NCBI RefSeq assembly: GCF_022347785.1
Contig: NZ_JAKRGA010000002.1
Coordinates: 885,413 to 949,412 of the forward strand
Direction: 5' to 3'
DNA: 64,000 nt
Source: Psychrobium sp. MM17-31
GTDB taxonomy: Bacteria > Pseudomonadota > Gammaproteobacteria > Enterobacterales > Psychrobiaceae
Shown: in pieces, positions 57,344 through 64,000 of the stretch
Position numbering within the stretch: the first letter of the stretch is position 1
Layout of the letters: each line of letters starts with the position of its first letter
Program-made: the position numbers and the translations under genes
The notes under the pieces: generated by a model
Databases searched by the model: none
The model's input: only the letters and a program-made list of their open reading frames with translations
Told to the model about the DNA's origin: nothing

Positions 57344-59005
57344 CTACTCTTGGTACCACTTATCTAACAGTGCTTTCGACTTCTTAAGCTGGTTTTGCCA
57401 AGTTCCTTTACCAACAACCACTGGTTTAATTAGAATGATAAGTTCGGTTTTCTTTACTTCTTCCTTGCGATTGGTAAATAGTTCGCCAAGCACTGGGATA
57501 GAGCCTAATAACGGAACCTTAGATGTATTATCTAGAGTGCGTGAACTCATCAAGCCACCGATAACAACCACATCACCGCTGGCCGATTTAATAATGGTAT
57601 CTGACTCGCGAATAGAGCTATTGGCTAATGGCAATTGGAAAGTGCCATCCTGCAATTCAATGGTTTTTTGCTGCTCTTCCACTTCAATAACCGATGGGTG
57701 AACGTGCAATAGTACGTTTTGTTCATCGTCGATTTGTGGCGTTACATCTAATGCAATACCAGAGAAGAATGGCGTTAATTCCACTTCAGGATTAGAAACC
57801 ACATTGCTACCAACACTGTTGGTGGCAGAAGAAACATCAGTTACAAAATACTCATCATTACCGGCTTTGAAGACGGCTTTTTGATTATTAATCGCTGTAA
57901 TACGCGGACTCGAAAGTACATTGACATCGCCTTGGGTACTCAATAGATTTACCACGCCAGCAAAGTCTGCATTTTTAAAACTAATCGACGCCACACCGCC
58001 TAGCGCTGAAGTTACCGCGTCAGAGACATTAGCGGCACTTGTTTTAAAATTAAAATCAGTGACGTTATTGGTACCGATATTTGATAACAGGTTTTGCCAC
58101 TCAATGCCCTGCTGGTAACCATCGTGTAATGTAACTTCAATGATGCGAGCCTCAAGAATGACCTGACGTTGCAGGTTTTCTTCCGAGCGCTTTAAGAAAT
58201 CTTTCACTGTCGCGATATCTTTCGGATAACCTTTTACTGTTACCAAACCAGCTTGAGGACTAAGAATGACTTGACGGCCTTCGCCGCGAATTAAGTTAGA
58301 CAGCGTTCCTTCAAGCTCTTTCCAGTAATCAGTCTCCGACTGTGATTCGATATAGGTGCCATTAACACCATTGCCTCCCTGACCATTATTAGAGCCAGAG
58401 TTGTTAAAGCTATTGCCGTTATTATTGCTATTACCGAAATTATTACCGCCGCTGTTATTGCCATTTTGATTTTGAGTAATACCGCCAGAAGACACACTCG
58501 ACTTAGACATACCGTTACGCTTAATCATCAAATAATTAAAGCTAAAGGTTTCTGTGGTTAGGCTGGCTGGAAAAATTTGTAGAATGTTGCCTTCACGCTC
58601 AACGCGATAGTCGTACAACGCAGTTACCGCATCGATAGCTTCTGACAAGGTCACTTGTTTTAAGTCTAAAGATAAAGTGCCAGTTAAATCATTGTGGAAA
58701 ACTACGCTATATGGCGTTTGTTCAACCAAGCTTGAGAAGAAACTCTTAACATCAATACCATTGGCAGCGATATCAAAACGTTTCTCTAACACGGTTGGAA
58801 CTTTATTCATTGCCGCCGGCATCATTTTCTGCTGAATATTGGCAGGAACAACAAACTCCGCCGCTTTTTGCGGTTGCGGTTTTGCTTCTGAATTAATCGC
58901 ATTCTGAATATGCGCTTTTTCCTCATTTACCGGCGTCATCTGACAACCAGCCAACGATAATGTCGCACAGGCAATAGCTAATTTAGTTAGGCTAATTCGA
59001 GACAT
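57344..59005 (-). CDS. mshL: MSHA secretin MshL
   Basis: A 553-residue outer-membrane secretin and lipoprotein (lipobox ATLSLAGC, Cys21). N-terminal secretin_N/STN-like region (FDIAANGIDVKSFFSSLVEQ), then an Asn/Gly/Ser-rich low-complexity loop (about 172-212). The C-terminal secretin core has VEVTLHDGYQQGIEWQ-like and VPLLGSIPVLGELF segments. It forms the pilus exit channel. Confidence 0.95.
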   Translation of the reverse strand: MSRISLTKLAIACATLSLAGCQMTPVNEEKAHIQNAINSEAKPQPQKAAEFVVPANIQQKMMPAAMNKVPTVLEKRFDIAANGIDVKSFFSSLVEQTPYSVVFHNDLTGTLSLDLKQVTLSEAIDAVTALYDYRVEREGNILQIFPASLTTETFSFNYLMIKRNGMSKSSVSSGGITQNQNGNNSGGNNFGNSNNNGNSFNNSGSNNGQGGNGVNGTYIESQSETDYWKELEGTLSNLIRGEGRQVILSPQAGLVTVKGYPKDIATVKDFLKRSEENLQRQVILEARIIEVTLHDGYQQGIEWQNLLSNIGTNNVTDFNFKTSAANVSDAVTSALGGVASISFKNADFAGVVNLLSTQGDVNVLSSPRITAINNQKAVFKAGNDEYFVTDVSSATNSVGSNVVSNPEVELTPFFSGIALDVTPQIDDEQNVLLHVHPSVIEVEEQQKTIELQDGTFQLPLANSSIRESDTIIKSASGDVVVIGGLMSSRTLDNTSKVPLLGSIPVLGELFTNRKEEVKKTELIILIKPVVVGKGTWQNQLKKSKALLDKWYQE

Positions 59006-59008
59006 CAG

Positions 59009-59353
59009 TTATGAACCCTTTTTCGCAACAGTGACTTGTGATTTATCAAATAAAGTTAATTCTTTACCTGATGCTAATACCACTTTATTTTTCGAAATTG
59101 ACGTAATTATTTGCCCTGCAATCCCTTGGCCAACACGCAATGATTGTCCGTTAATAATGGCAATTTTACTCTTTGTTTTTATTTGAATTCCATTAAGCGT
59201 AAGTAGCACTTGACCAGATTCAATCTTCTCGCCAACAGCACGTTGCTGTTTTTGTACCAGTACTGGCGGCTTAGTTGGATCTGTCACGGCAATACTCTGC
59301 GCAGCACCAAAGGTCAATAACGTAGTGATTATTAATAAACTAAGCTTTAACAC
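59009..59353 (-). CDS. mshK: MSHA biogenesis protein MshK
   Basis: A product of about 114 residues, exported, with a PilP/GspC-like small domain: DPTKPPVLVQKQQ, then VLLTLNGIQIKTKSKIAIINGQ and ISKNKVVLASGKELTLF. The GTG at 59353, 7 nt after AAGGAG, gives a clean signal sequence; a TTG at 59392 overlaps mshJ by 53 nt without a ribosome binding site. It links inner-membrane components to the MshL secretin. Confidence 0.82.
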   Translation of the reverse strand: MLKLSLLIITTLLTFGAAQSIAVTDPTKPPVLVQKQQRAVGEKIESGQVLLTLNGIQIKTKSKIAIINGQSLRVGQGIAGQIITSISKNKVVLASGKELTLFDKSQVTVAKKGS

Positions 59354-59993
59354 CGATAAACTCCTTATCAGTACTGATGGTGTAAATCTCAAAAGAAATC
59401 ACAGCTTCTGGGTACTTTTCGACACGATAATTAATATCGCTCCACAATACTGATTTCTTCTTAGCCTCGATATTTTGCATAAATTTAAGCAGCGCAAAAT
59501 AGCGCCCTTTTAATTTAATGTTCATGGCATGACGATAAAGTAACGGCTGTTTTGTACTGTCATTATCTTTATATAAAATAGGTTCTGGCGCTAAAGAGCG
59601 TAACGAAAGCACTGATAAATGCTTATTCTCATTAACTAACGCTTTTACCAAACCTGACATTTCATCGCTGCCAACTAACGATAAACGAAAGCTCTCTAAT
59701 CGCTTAACTTGTTCTTCATGCGCTACATTAAGTAATCGCAATTCTTCTTGCAGTTTCTTAAGTGGATCGGCGTTGAGTTTAGCTTCAATATTGGCCACCT
59801 CAATTTCAATCGCACTAATCGATTGCTTTGTCGTTTCACCTTGTTTATTTAACTGGCTGTATTCTTTATAAAGCGGTTCAATCACAAAGTTAAAACTAAG
59901 AAATAGAATAAGAATAACAGCGGTTACCAGCACTAATACTTTCTCGCGCATCGCAAGCGCGGCATGCTTTTCCGATAACATATCCCAATTCAT
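59340..59993 (-). CDS. mshJ: MSHA biogenesis protein MshJ (PilO-like)
   Basis: A 217-residue bitopic protein with one N-terminal membrane helix (about 19-38), a coiled coil (about 40-100) and a ferredoxin-like C-terminal domain (YRHAMNIKLKGRYFALLKFM). It is the GspM/PilO counterpart. It overlaps mshI2 by one base. Confidence 0.88.
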   Translation of the reverse strand: MNWDMLSEKHAALAMREKVLVLVTAVILILFLSFNFVIEPLYKEYSQLNKQGETTKQSISAIEIEVANIEAKLNADPLKKLQEELRLLNVAHEEQVKRLESFRLSLVGSDEMSGLVKALVNENKHLSVLSLRSLAPEPILYKDNDSTKQPLLYRHAMNIKLKGRYFALLKFMQNIEAKKKSVLWSDINYRVEKYPEAVISFEIYTISTDKEFIGVKA

Positions 59994-60592
59994 TATTGCG
60001 ACTCCTCTGCTATCGTACTGCCGGAATTTTGCAGCGTGAAATTAACTAAGTCGTCTTCTCGCTGAATTTCTAATCCTGCAAAACTGTGGCCACTAAAGAC
60101 GGGAGATTGCTCCATAGCTTCAACCCAACGTGGGATTGCTTGTGATTTAAGGGCGCTACCGGCAAAGCTCAATTGTCCATTTCGGCTTTCAATTGCGGTT
60201 AACCAAACACCATTCATATCAATATTACTTAAACCTTCAAATAACGCTGAAAAGCCGTCATTGCGATCAAAAGATCTTCTTAGGGTTGCCAAAATTACTT
60301 TCTTTTCAGCGGTTTTTGCCTTCGCTGCCTTTATATCATTAAGCAGTGGTGAATTAGTGGTTACCGCAGCCAGCTCATTTGATTTATCACCCAAGATAGC
60401 TTCTTGCAATCGGAGTTCACTTTGAAAACGCTGATTATCTGCTTTCAACTGTTGGTTAAGGTAGGTAAAGCCGCCAATAACAAGCACTGCGACAAATAAA
60501 CTCAAAGCCATATAAGTTACACTTTGGCTAAGCGGCAGAACTTCTTTAACTGGTCTTAATTCAGGTAAATAGAGGTTAATCCGCGACTTCAT
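59993..60592 (-). CDS. mshI2: MSHA biogenesis protein MshI2 (PilN-like)
   Basis: A 199-residue protein: cytoplasmic N-terminus MKSRINLYLPELRPVKEVLP (the INLxP peptide that in PilN docks into PilM), a membrane helix (about 26-47), a coiled coil, and a small C-terminal domain (SNIDMNGVWLTAIESRNGQL). The partner is MshI, encoded 1 nt upstream. Confidence 0.88.
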   Translation of the reverse strand: MKSRINLYLPELRPVKEVLPLSQSVTYMALSLFVAVLVIGGFTYLNQQLKADNQRFQSELRLQEAILGDKSNELAAVTTNSPLLNDIKAAKAKTAEKKVILATLRRSFDRNDGFSALFEGLSNIDMNGVWLTAIESRNGQLSFAGSALKSQAIPRWVEAMEQSPVFSGHSFAGLEIQREDDLVNFTLQNSGSTIAEESQ

Positions 60593-60593
60593 A

Positions 60594-61481
60594 CTACGAC
60601 GCCTCCATTACTAGCTCATCAAAAGCTGCATAGTTCATCGGGAAACGTTCAAATTCGTCGGCATCGAAAGGCTTTAAAATAGAAACTTTAGTATCAAATA
60701 GCTCTTGCAGGCTACTTACGATGTATTGCGAATCGAAGTTTTGAACACAAACATAAATATTATTAACAGACTCAAGCTTCAACTGCCCCACTGCATAGTC
60801 AATTGAGCGTTGCACTTCTAGGCCAAGATTACCAAGGATCCCCGCCTCAAATTCAATCTCACTTAACTGATGCAAATTGTCATAGCCGTGGATGTGACGA
60901 CTAAAACAAAGTTCGCCATCTTTGATAATACCAAGTAACAACTGCGAGCCAGGATTGTGAAAAATCACCAAATTGGCATTTTCATCTTTCACAAAATTTG
61001 TCAGTACAATATCTTCAATAGAAATACCGATTAGATTGAGCTCTAAATCTTTTAAAATGTCTAATACTGGCTCAATGACTTGGCGATCACCTGCGACTAC
61101 ATTGAGCTTATTATTATTAGGAACATTACTGACATTCTGATAGTAATCTAGCAACTGATTTTCAGGGGAAATAGTAAAGAAGTCTTTTGCACTAAAGCTC
61201 AGTGCTTTGCTATATTCAGCCTCAGGAACACTTGGCTTATCAATCTGCGTCATTTGATACATGCCATGGGCTAGCACCACATAACAATTAGCGCCGCTAA
61301 TTGATTGCTCATGTAATAATTCAGAAATGGTATTTGCGTAATTTTGATCTGGACACGCCAACTGCTTCACCATTGGCTCCTGCTCACAAAGCACAGCCAC
61401 AGTAACGCTTGCTGGTTGTAATACAATGCTCACCTTACAATTCGTAACGGCTTGTTTTTTGCGAAACAGCTTAGCTAGCAC
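60594..61481 (-). CDS. mshI: MSHA biogenesis protein MshI (PilM-like)
   Basis: A 295-residue cytoplasmic actin-like-fold protein, the PilM/GspL-cyt counterpart and first gene of the msh operon. Segments ISIEDIVLTNFV, LVIFHNPGSQLLLGIIKDGE and EVQRSIDYAVGQL fit the fold. The GTG at 61481 has AAGGA upstream; an overlapping ATG is out of frame. Upstream mshH (csrD), found next to mshI in some relatives, is absent from this position. Confidence 0.9.
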   Translation of the reverse strand: MLAKLFRKKQAVTNCKVSIVLQPASVTVAVLCEQEPMVKQLACPDQNYANTISELLHEQSISGANCYVVLAHGMYQMTQIDKPSVPEAEYSKALSFSAKDFFTISPENQLLDYYQNVSNVPNNNKLNVVAGDRQVIEPVLDILKDLELNLIGISIEDIVLTNFVKDENANLVIFHNPGSQLLLGIIKDGELCFSRHIHGYDNLHQLSEIEFEAGILGNLGLEVQRSIDYAVGQLKLESVNNIYVCVQNFDSQYIVSSLQELFDTKVSILKPFDADEFERFPMNYAAFDELVMEAS

Positions 61482-61521
61482 TTAGACATTTCCTTGACGT
61501 GTCAAATATTTGATAAATAAG

Positions 61522-61549
61522 ATTATCCCTAATTAAATCAGGCATGCAA
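61522..61549 (-). promoter_or_regulatory. candidate promoter of the msh operon
   Basis: On the minus strand GATAAT (61527-61522; 5 of 6 to TATAAT) lies 16 bp after TTGCAT. A small palindrome TTGAC-GT-GTCAA at 61494-61505 sits between it and the mshI start and could be an operator. The assignment is weak. Confidence 0.4.
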
Positions 61550-61556
61550 GCAAATA

Positions 61557-62486
61557 GTGACGAAAATCACTCAAGGCGACAAAATTTTGTTACATTCAAC
61601 TGTCTCTTCACCATTACAACAACTTAGCGACCCATTATTCGATGAGCATCGAATCAAAGTTTACATCAAACGCGATGATTTAATTCATCCTCAAATCTCC
61701 GGCAACAAGTGGCGAAAGCTCAAATACAATCTGCTCTATGCCAAACAACAAGGCTATAACGAAGTCTTGTCCTTTGGCGGTGCTTACTCCAACCATATCC
61801 ATTCGTTAGCCTTTGCTGGCCAAGCTAATGGTCTAAAAACAATTGGTATAATTCGTGGTGAATACGATCCCAACAATCCGACTATTCGTGATGCCAAGGA
61901 AGCAGGAATGCATATAGAGTTTGTTAACCGCAGTGATTACCGCAGAAGATTTGATCAAGATTATCTTAGTGAAATTCAAGACAAATACCCCAACGCGCTA
62001 ATTGTTCCCGAAGGAGGAACTAACGACTTAGCTCTGTTAGGATTGGCAGAAATGGTAGAGGAAATCCCAAAGGAAAAAGCGCAGTTTATAATAACGGCAT
62101 GTGGCAGCGGCGGTACTAGCGCAGGCATATTAAAGGCAATGCAACCCGAACAAACACTCATCAGTATTCCTGTATTGAAAAAAGCTGACTACTTAAAACA
62201 AGAAATAATAGATTTAGCAAAGTGCAATGTGCATCAGCTCCAATTCCTTACAGAATTCCATCAAGGTGGTTACGGTAAAGTGACGCCTGAACTAGTAACC
62301 TTTATCGAGCAATTCGAAACTACTCACGCTATCCAACTAGAACCCATCTACAATGGAAAAATGATGATTGCTTTTTATCAACTCGTTCGAGAAAATTATT
62401 TTAAACCACATTCATCAGTTACCCTTATCCATACTGGTGGATTACAGGGACTTAACGGTTTGAAACAACGTGGAATAATCAATTAA
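61557..62486 (+). CDS. D-cysteine desulfhydrase / ACC deaminase family PLP enzyme
   Basis: A 309-residue tryptophan-synthase-beta-fold PLP enzyme. The N-terminal KRDDLIHPQISGNKWRKLKY contains the PLP lysine (SGNKWRK), followed by FGGAYSNHIHSLA and the phosphate loop ACGSGGTSAGIL. The C-terminal GGLQGLNGL is conserved. Substrates in the family are D-cysteine, 1-aminocyclopropane-1-carboxylate and related amino acids; which applies is not decidable here. The start is GTG at 61557. It is divergent from the msh operon. Confidence 0.87.
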   Translation: MTKITQGDKILLHSTVSSPLQQLSDPLFDEHRIKVYIKRDDLIHPQISGNKWRKLKYNLLYAKQQGYNEVLSFGGAYSNHIHSLAFAGQANGLKTIGIIRGEYDPNNPTIRDAKEAGMHIEFVNRSDYRRRFDQDYLSEIQDKYPNALIVPEGGTNDLALLGLAEMVEEIPKEKAQFIITACGSGGTSAGILKAMQPEQTLISIPVLKKADYLKQEIIDLAKCNVHQLQFLTEFHQGGYGKVTPELVTFIEQFETTHAIQLEPIYNGKMMIAFYQLVRENYFKPHSSVTLIHTGGLQGLNGLKQRGIIN

Positions 62487-63028
62487 CCTTTTTTAGCCAA
62501 TACGTCCTTAATAAAAGTCGCCGAATCACGATACGTGCGAGGCCCCAGATTGCCATGAGTGCCATCTTTTGACCAACTACCAACAACTCCAATGACGGGA
62601 TCATTCTCCATTAGTGACAACGTTTTTTCATAAGTGTAATAACTATATGACAGTCCTTCTTTAAGAATCACAACATAAAAACAATGAGGCGCTTCCAAAG
62701 GTGTGGGAAACGAGATTAACACAGCGTCATGCCCATCTATAGCTTCACTAGTAACTTTATCTCCATATTCAATCGATACAATTTCACGCGCACTGTCTCG
62801 TAGCTTATCAAGATTTCCAGCTACAAGATCATCAAAAAAACGCCCTTCGGTTTCAAGTGTCCATTTAGGAATTAGTCGATGTTGAAAAAAGTAAATACGT
62901 TGCGATAAAGAAGGTTCCTCTTGGCTATTTTTCTCTCTATTTTCGACAACGCTTGTTTTATTTATAGATGAATTAGTCGACGCACACCCAGTGAGAACAA
63001 GTGTAATGATGATCAATAGGTACTTCAT
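62483..63028 (-). CDS. putative lipoprotein, unknown function
   Basis: A 181-residue protein with a lipoprotein signal (LIIITLVLTGC, Cys15), a Ser/Asn/Lys/Glu-rich linker (about 17-40) and a mixed globular domain with HCFYVVILKEGLSYSYYTYE and GNLGPRTYRDS. I do not recognise the family. It overlaps the 3' end of the convergent PLP-enzyme gene by 4 nt. Confidence 0.7.
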   Translation of the reverse strand: MKYLLIIITLVLTGCASTNSSINKTSVVENREKNSQEEPSLSQRIYFFQHRLIPKWTLETEGRFFDDLVAGNLDKLRDSAREIVSIEYGDKVTSEAIDGHDAVLISFPTPLEAPHCFYVVILKEGLSYSYYTYEKTLSLMENDPVIGVVGSWSKDGTHGNLGPRTYRDSATFIKDVLAKKG

Positions 63029-63123
63029 AATTAATTTCCATTTAGCAATGATGTTGGTAATTCGAATTTCACAAACTCGATAGATAGTATTGCTTTTAAT
63101 GATCTAATACCAGAAACAATCAA

Positions 63124-63144
63124 CTAAATAGGTATTTGGCAATG
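63124..63144 (-). repeat. duplicate of the 5S rRNA 3' end
   Basis: This 21-bp stretch matches 63530-63550 with one mismatch (CTAAATAGGT-A/G-TTTGGCAATG). The latter contains the last 10 nt of 5S rRNA plus spacer. It is oriented as the rRNA operon and lies 406 bp from the true end. Confidence 0.75.
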
Positions 63145-63440
63145 ACGTGTATGCGACTGAAGGGATTCAGGAGGTAGAGCAATCATGGAGACCATTGCCG
63201 AGATGCACTAATACCGCGAACGCAGGATGCGTAAGAGCGGTGTCCTACTCAGGCGCGACAAGACCGTTAGTCCAGCGAACTAACACAGCTCGTCGTGACA
63301 AGTTGGGGACAAAATGGCAGGAAAGCCATTTTGCACGGCGTCAGCCGCCCGAAGGGTGAGCTACATGGATGTAGCGAATGAAGCCCACGGCTGAACGTCG
63401 AGAGTAAGACTGCGCGGTAGCGCTTTAGAGTGAAGCTCCC
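63145..63440. repeat. block of short hairpins downstream of the rRNA operon
   Basis: The roughly 500 bp between the lipoprotein gene and the rRNA operon hold no credible gene but several perfect stem-loops: ACGCA-GGA-TGCGT (63220-63232), GTTAGT-7 nt-ACTAAC (63266-63284), AAAATGGC-AGGAAA-GCCATTTT (63311-63332) and GCTACAT-GG-ATGTAGC (63360-63375). Shorter ones are CGGC-GTCA-GCCG and GCGC-GGTA-GCGC. An open frame across 63147-63359 looks accidental. Confidence 0.65.
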
Positions 63441-63494
63441 CGCCTATGCGTTGCTCTCAAATGAATCGATGAAATATTTCAATACGCAGAAACG

Positions 63495-63528
63495 AAAAAA
63501 GCCCCCGCAATCAATGCGGGGGCTTTTC
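63495..63528 (-). terminator. rRNA operon terminator
   Basis: AGCCCCCGCA and TGCGGGGGCT arms around a short loop, with a T run on the minus strand, about 12 bp after the 5S 3' end. Confidence 0.92.
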
Positions 63529-63540
63529 TCTAAATAGGTG

Positions 63541-63656
63541 TTTGGCAATGTCCTACTCTCACATGGGGAAGCCCCACACTACCATCGGCGCTAAGTCGTT
63601 TCACTACTGAGTTCGGAATGGGATCAGGTGGGACCAACTTGCTATGGTTACCAAAC
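63541..63656 (-). rRNA. rrf: 5S ribosomal RNA
   Basis: On the minus strand the sequence begins GTTTGGTAACCATAGCAAG, contains CCCACCTGATCCCATTCCGA (loop B/C) and CGCCGATGGTAGTGTGGGG, and ends GTAGGACATTGCCAAA. Ends pair as helix I. Limits are accurate to a few bases. It follows 23S by about 110 nt. Confidence 0.95.
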
Positions 63657-63768
63657 TAAAACTTTTACAATCTAGAAAGCTTGCTCTTCAAAAGAGCTTT
63701 AATTCTGTTCTTCTAACAACAAATGTCTTGTTATTTCTGAGGTCTCTAAAACACATTAGGTGTTGTAT

Positions 63769-64000
<232 letters not shown>

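Noticed and set aside
63147..63359. Open frame of 70 codons in the hairpin block near the rRNA operon.
   Set aside because: It consists of hairpin repeats, has no credible composition or conserved domain, and no good ribosome binding site.

Overview
The window looks like a chromosome segment of a marine gammaproteobacterium of the Alteromonadales, probably Colwelliaceae (Colwellia/Thalassotalea-like). The basis is the gene set (MSHA pilus locus, lptD-surA-pdxA-rsmA-apaG-apaH, rapA, cgtA-rpmA-rplU/ispB, DUF3718, DUF6776 and DUF599 proteins), a moderate GC content judged by eye, and MetJ- and IscR-like operators of gammaproteobacterial type. The genus is inferred, since no database could be searched. 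Almost all of the window is core chromosome. I see no prophage, integrase, transposase or CRISPR array, and no tRNA gene.

Layout. 1-10.3 kb: the 5' part of a c-type cytochrome gene, a lone Ser/Thr-kinase-like gene, a CsrD/MshH-type degenerate GGDEF-EAL protein, and a hybrid histidine kinase followed 4 nt later by a secreted zinc metalloprotease. 10.5-13.4 kb: rapA with a strong terminator. 13.5-14.8 kb: an AT-rich three-gene island read as a toxin-antitoxin-chaperone (TAC) module (RelE/HigB-like toxin, XRE antitoxin with a long C-terminal tail, SecB-like chaperone), with an 18-bp perfect palindrome upstream. 14.9-26.9 kb: mixed housekeeping and metabolic genes (nucleotidyltransferase, UPF0231, a GH63 glucosidase, EamA exporter, lytic transglycosylase, DUF599, ribA, a PepSY-ferredoxin-reductase fusion, erpA under an IscR-type site, DUF6776), interrupted at 18.5-18.75 kb by a complex palindromic repeat beside an orphan sensor-domain gene. 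27-34.8 kb: a ClC channel, pyrB-hemL, an EAL-HDOD protein, an NhaC-family transporter behind three MetJ boxes (hence probably the methionine transporter MetT), and djlA. 34.8-43.4 kb: murU-amgK (peptidoglycan recycling) divergent from the lptD-surA-pdxA-rsmA-apaG-apaH cluster. 43.5-50 kb: a chemoreceptor behind a sigma-28-like promoter, DUF3718, folA, cgtA, rpmA, rplU and ispB.

50-61.5 kb: the MSHA type IV pilus locus on the minus strand, in transcription order mshI, mshI2, mshJ, mshK, mshL, mshM, mshN, mshE, mshG, mshF, mshB, mshA, then a terminator and one further prepilin. The usual mshC-D-O-P-Q part does not follow; the locus ends directly against ispB. The MshE ATPase keeps both MshEN (c-di-GMP-binding) repeats. 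The CsrD/MshH homologue, which borders the msh locus in some relatives, lies about 57 kb away.

61.5-64 kb: a D-cysteine desulfhydrase/ACC-deaminase-family gene, an orphan lipoprotein, a block of short hairpins, and the 3' end of an rRNA operon (23S partial, 5S, terminator) on the minus strand. A copy of the 5S 3' tail is duplicated about 0.4 kb beyond the real 5S. The hairpin blocks at 18.6 and 63.2 kb share a format (variable matched arms around a GGA/GGGA-type centre) and may be one dispersed family.
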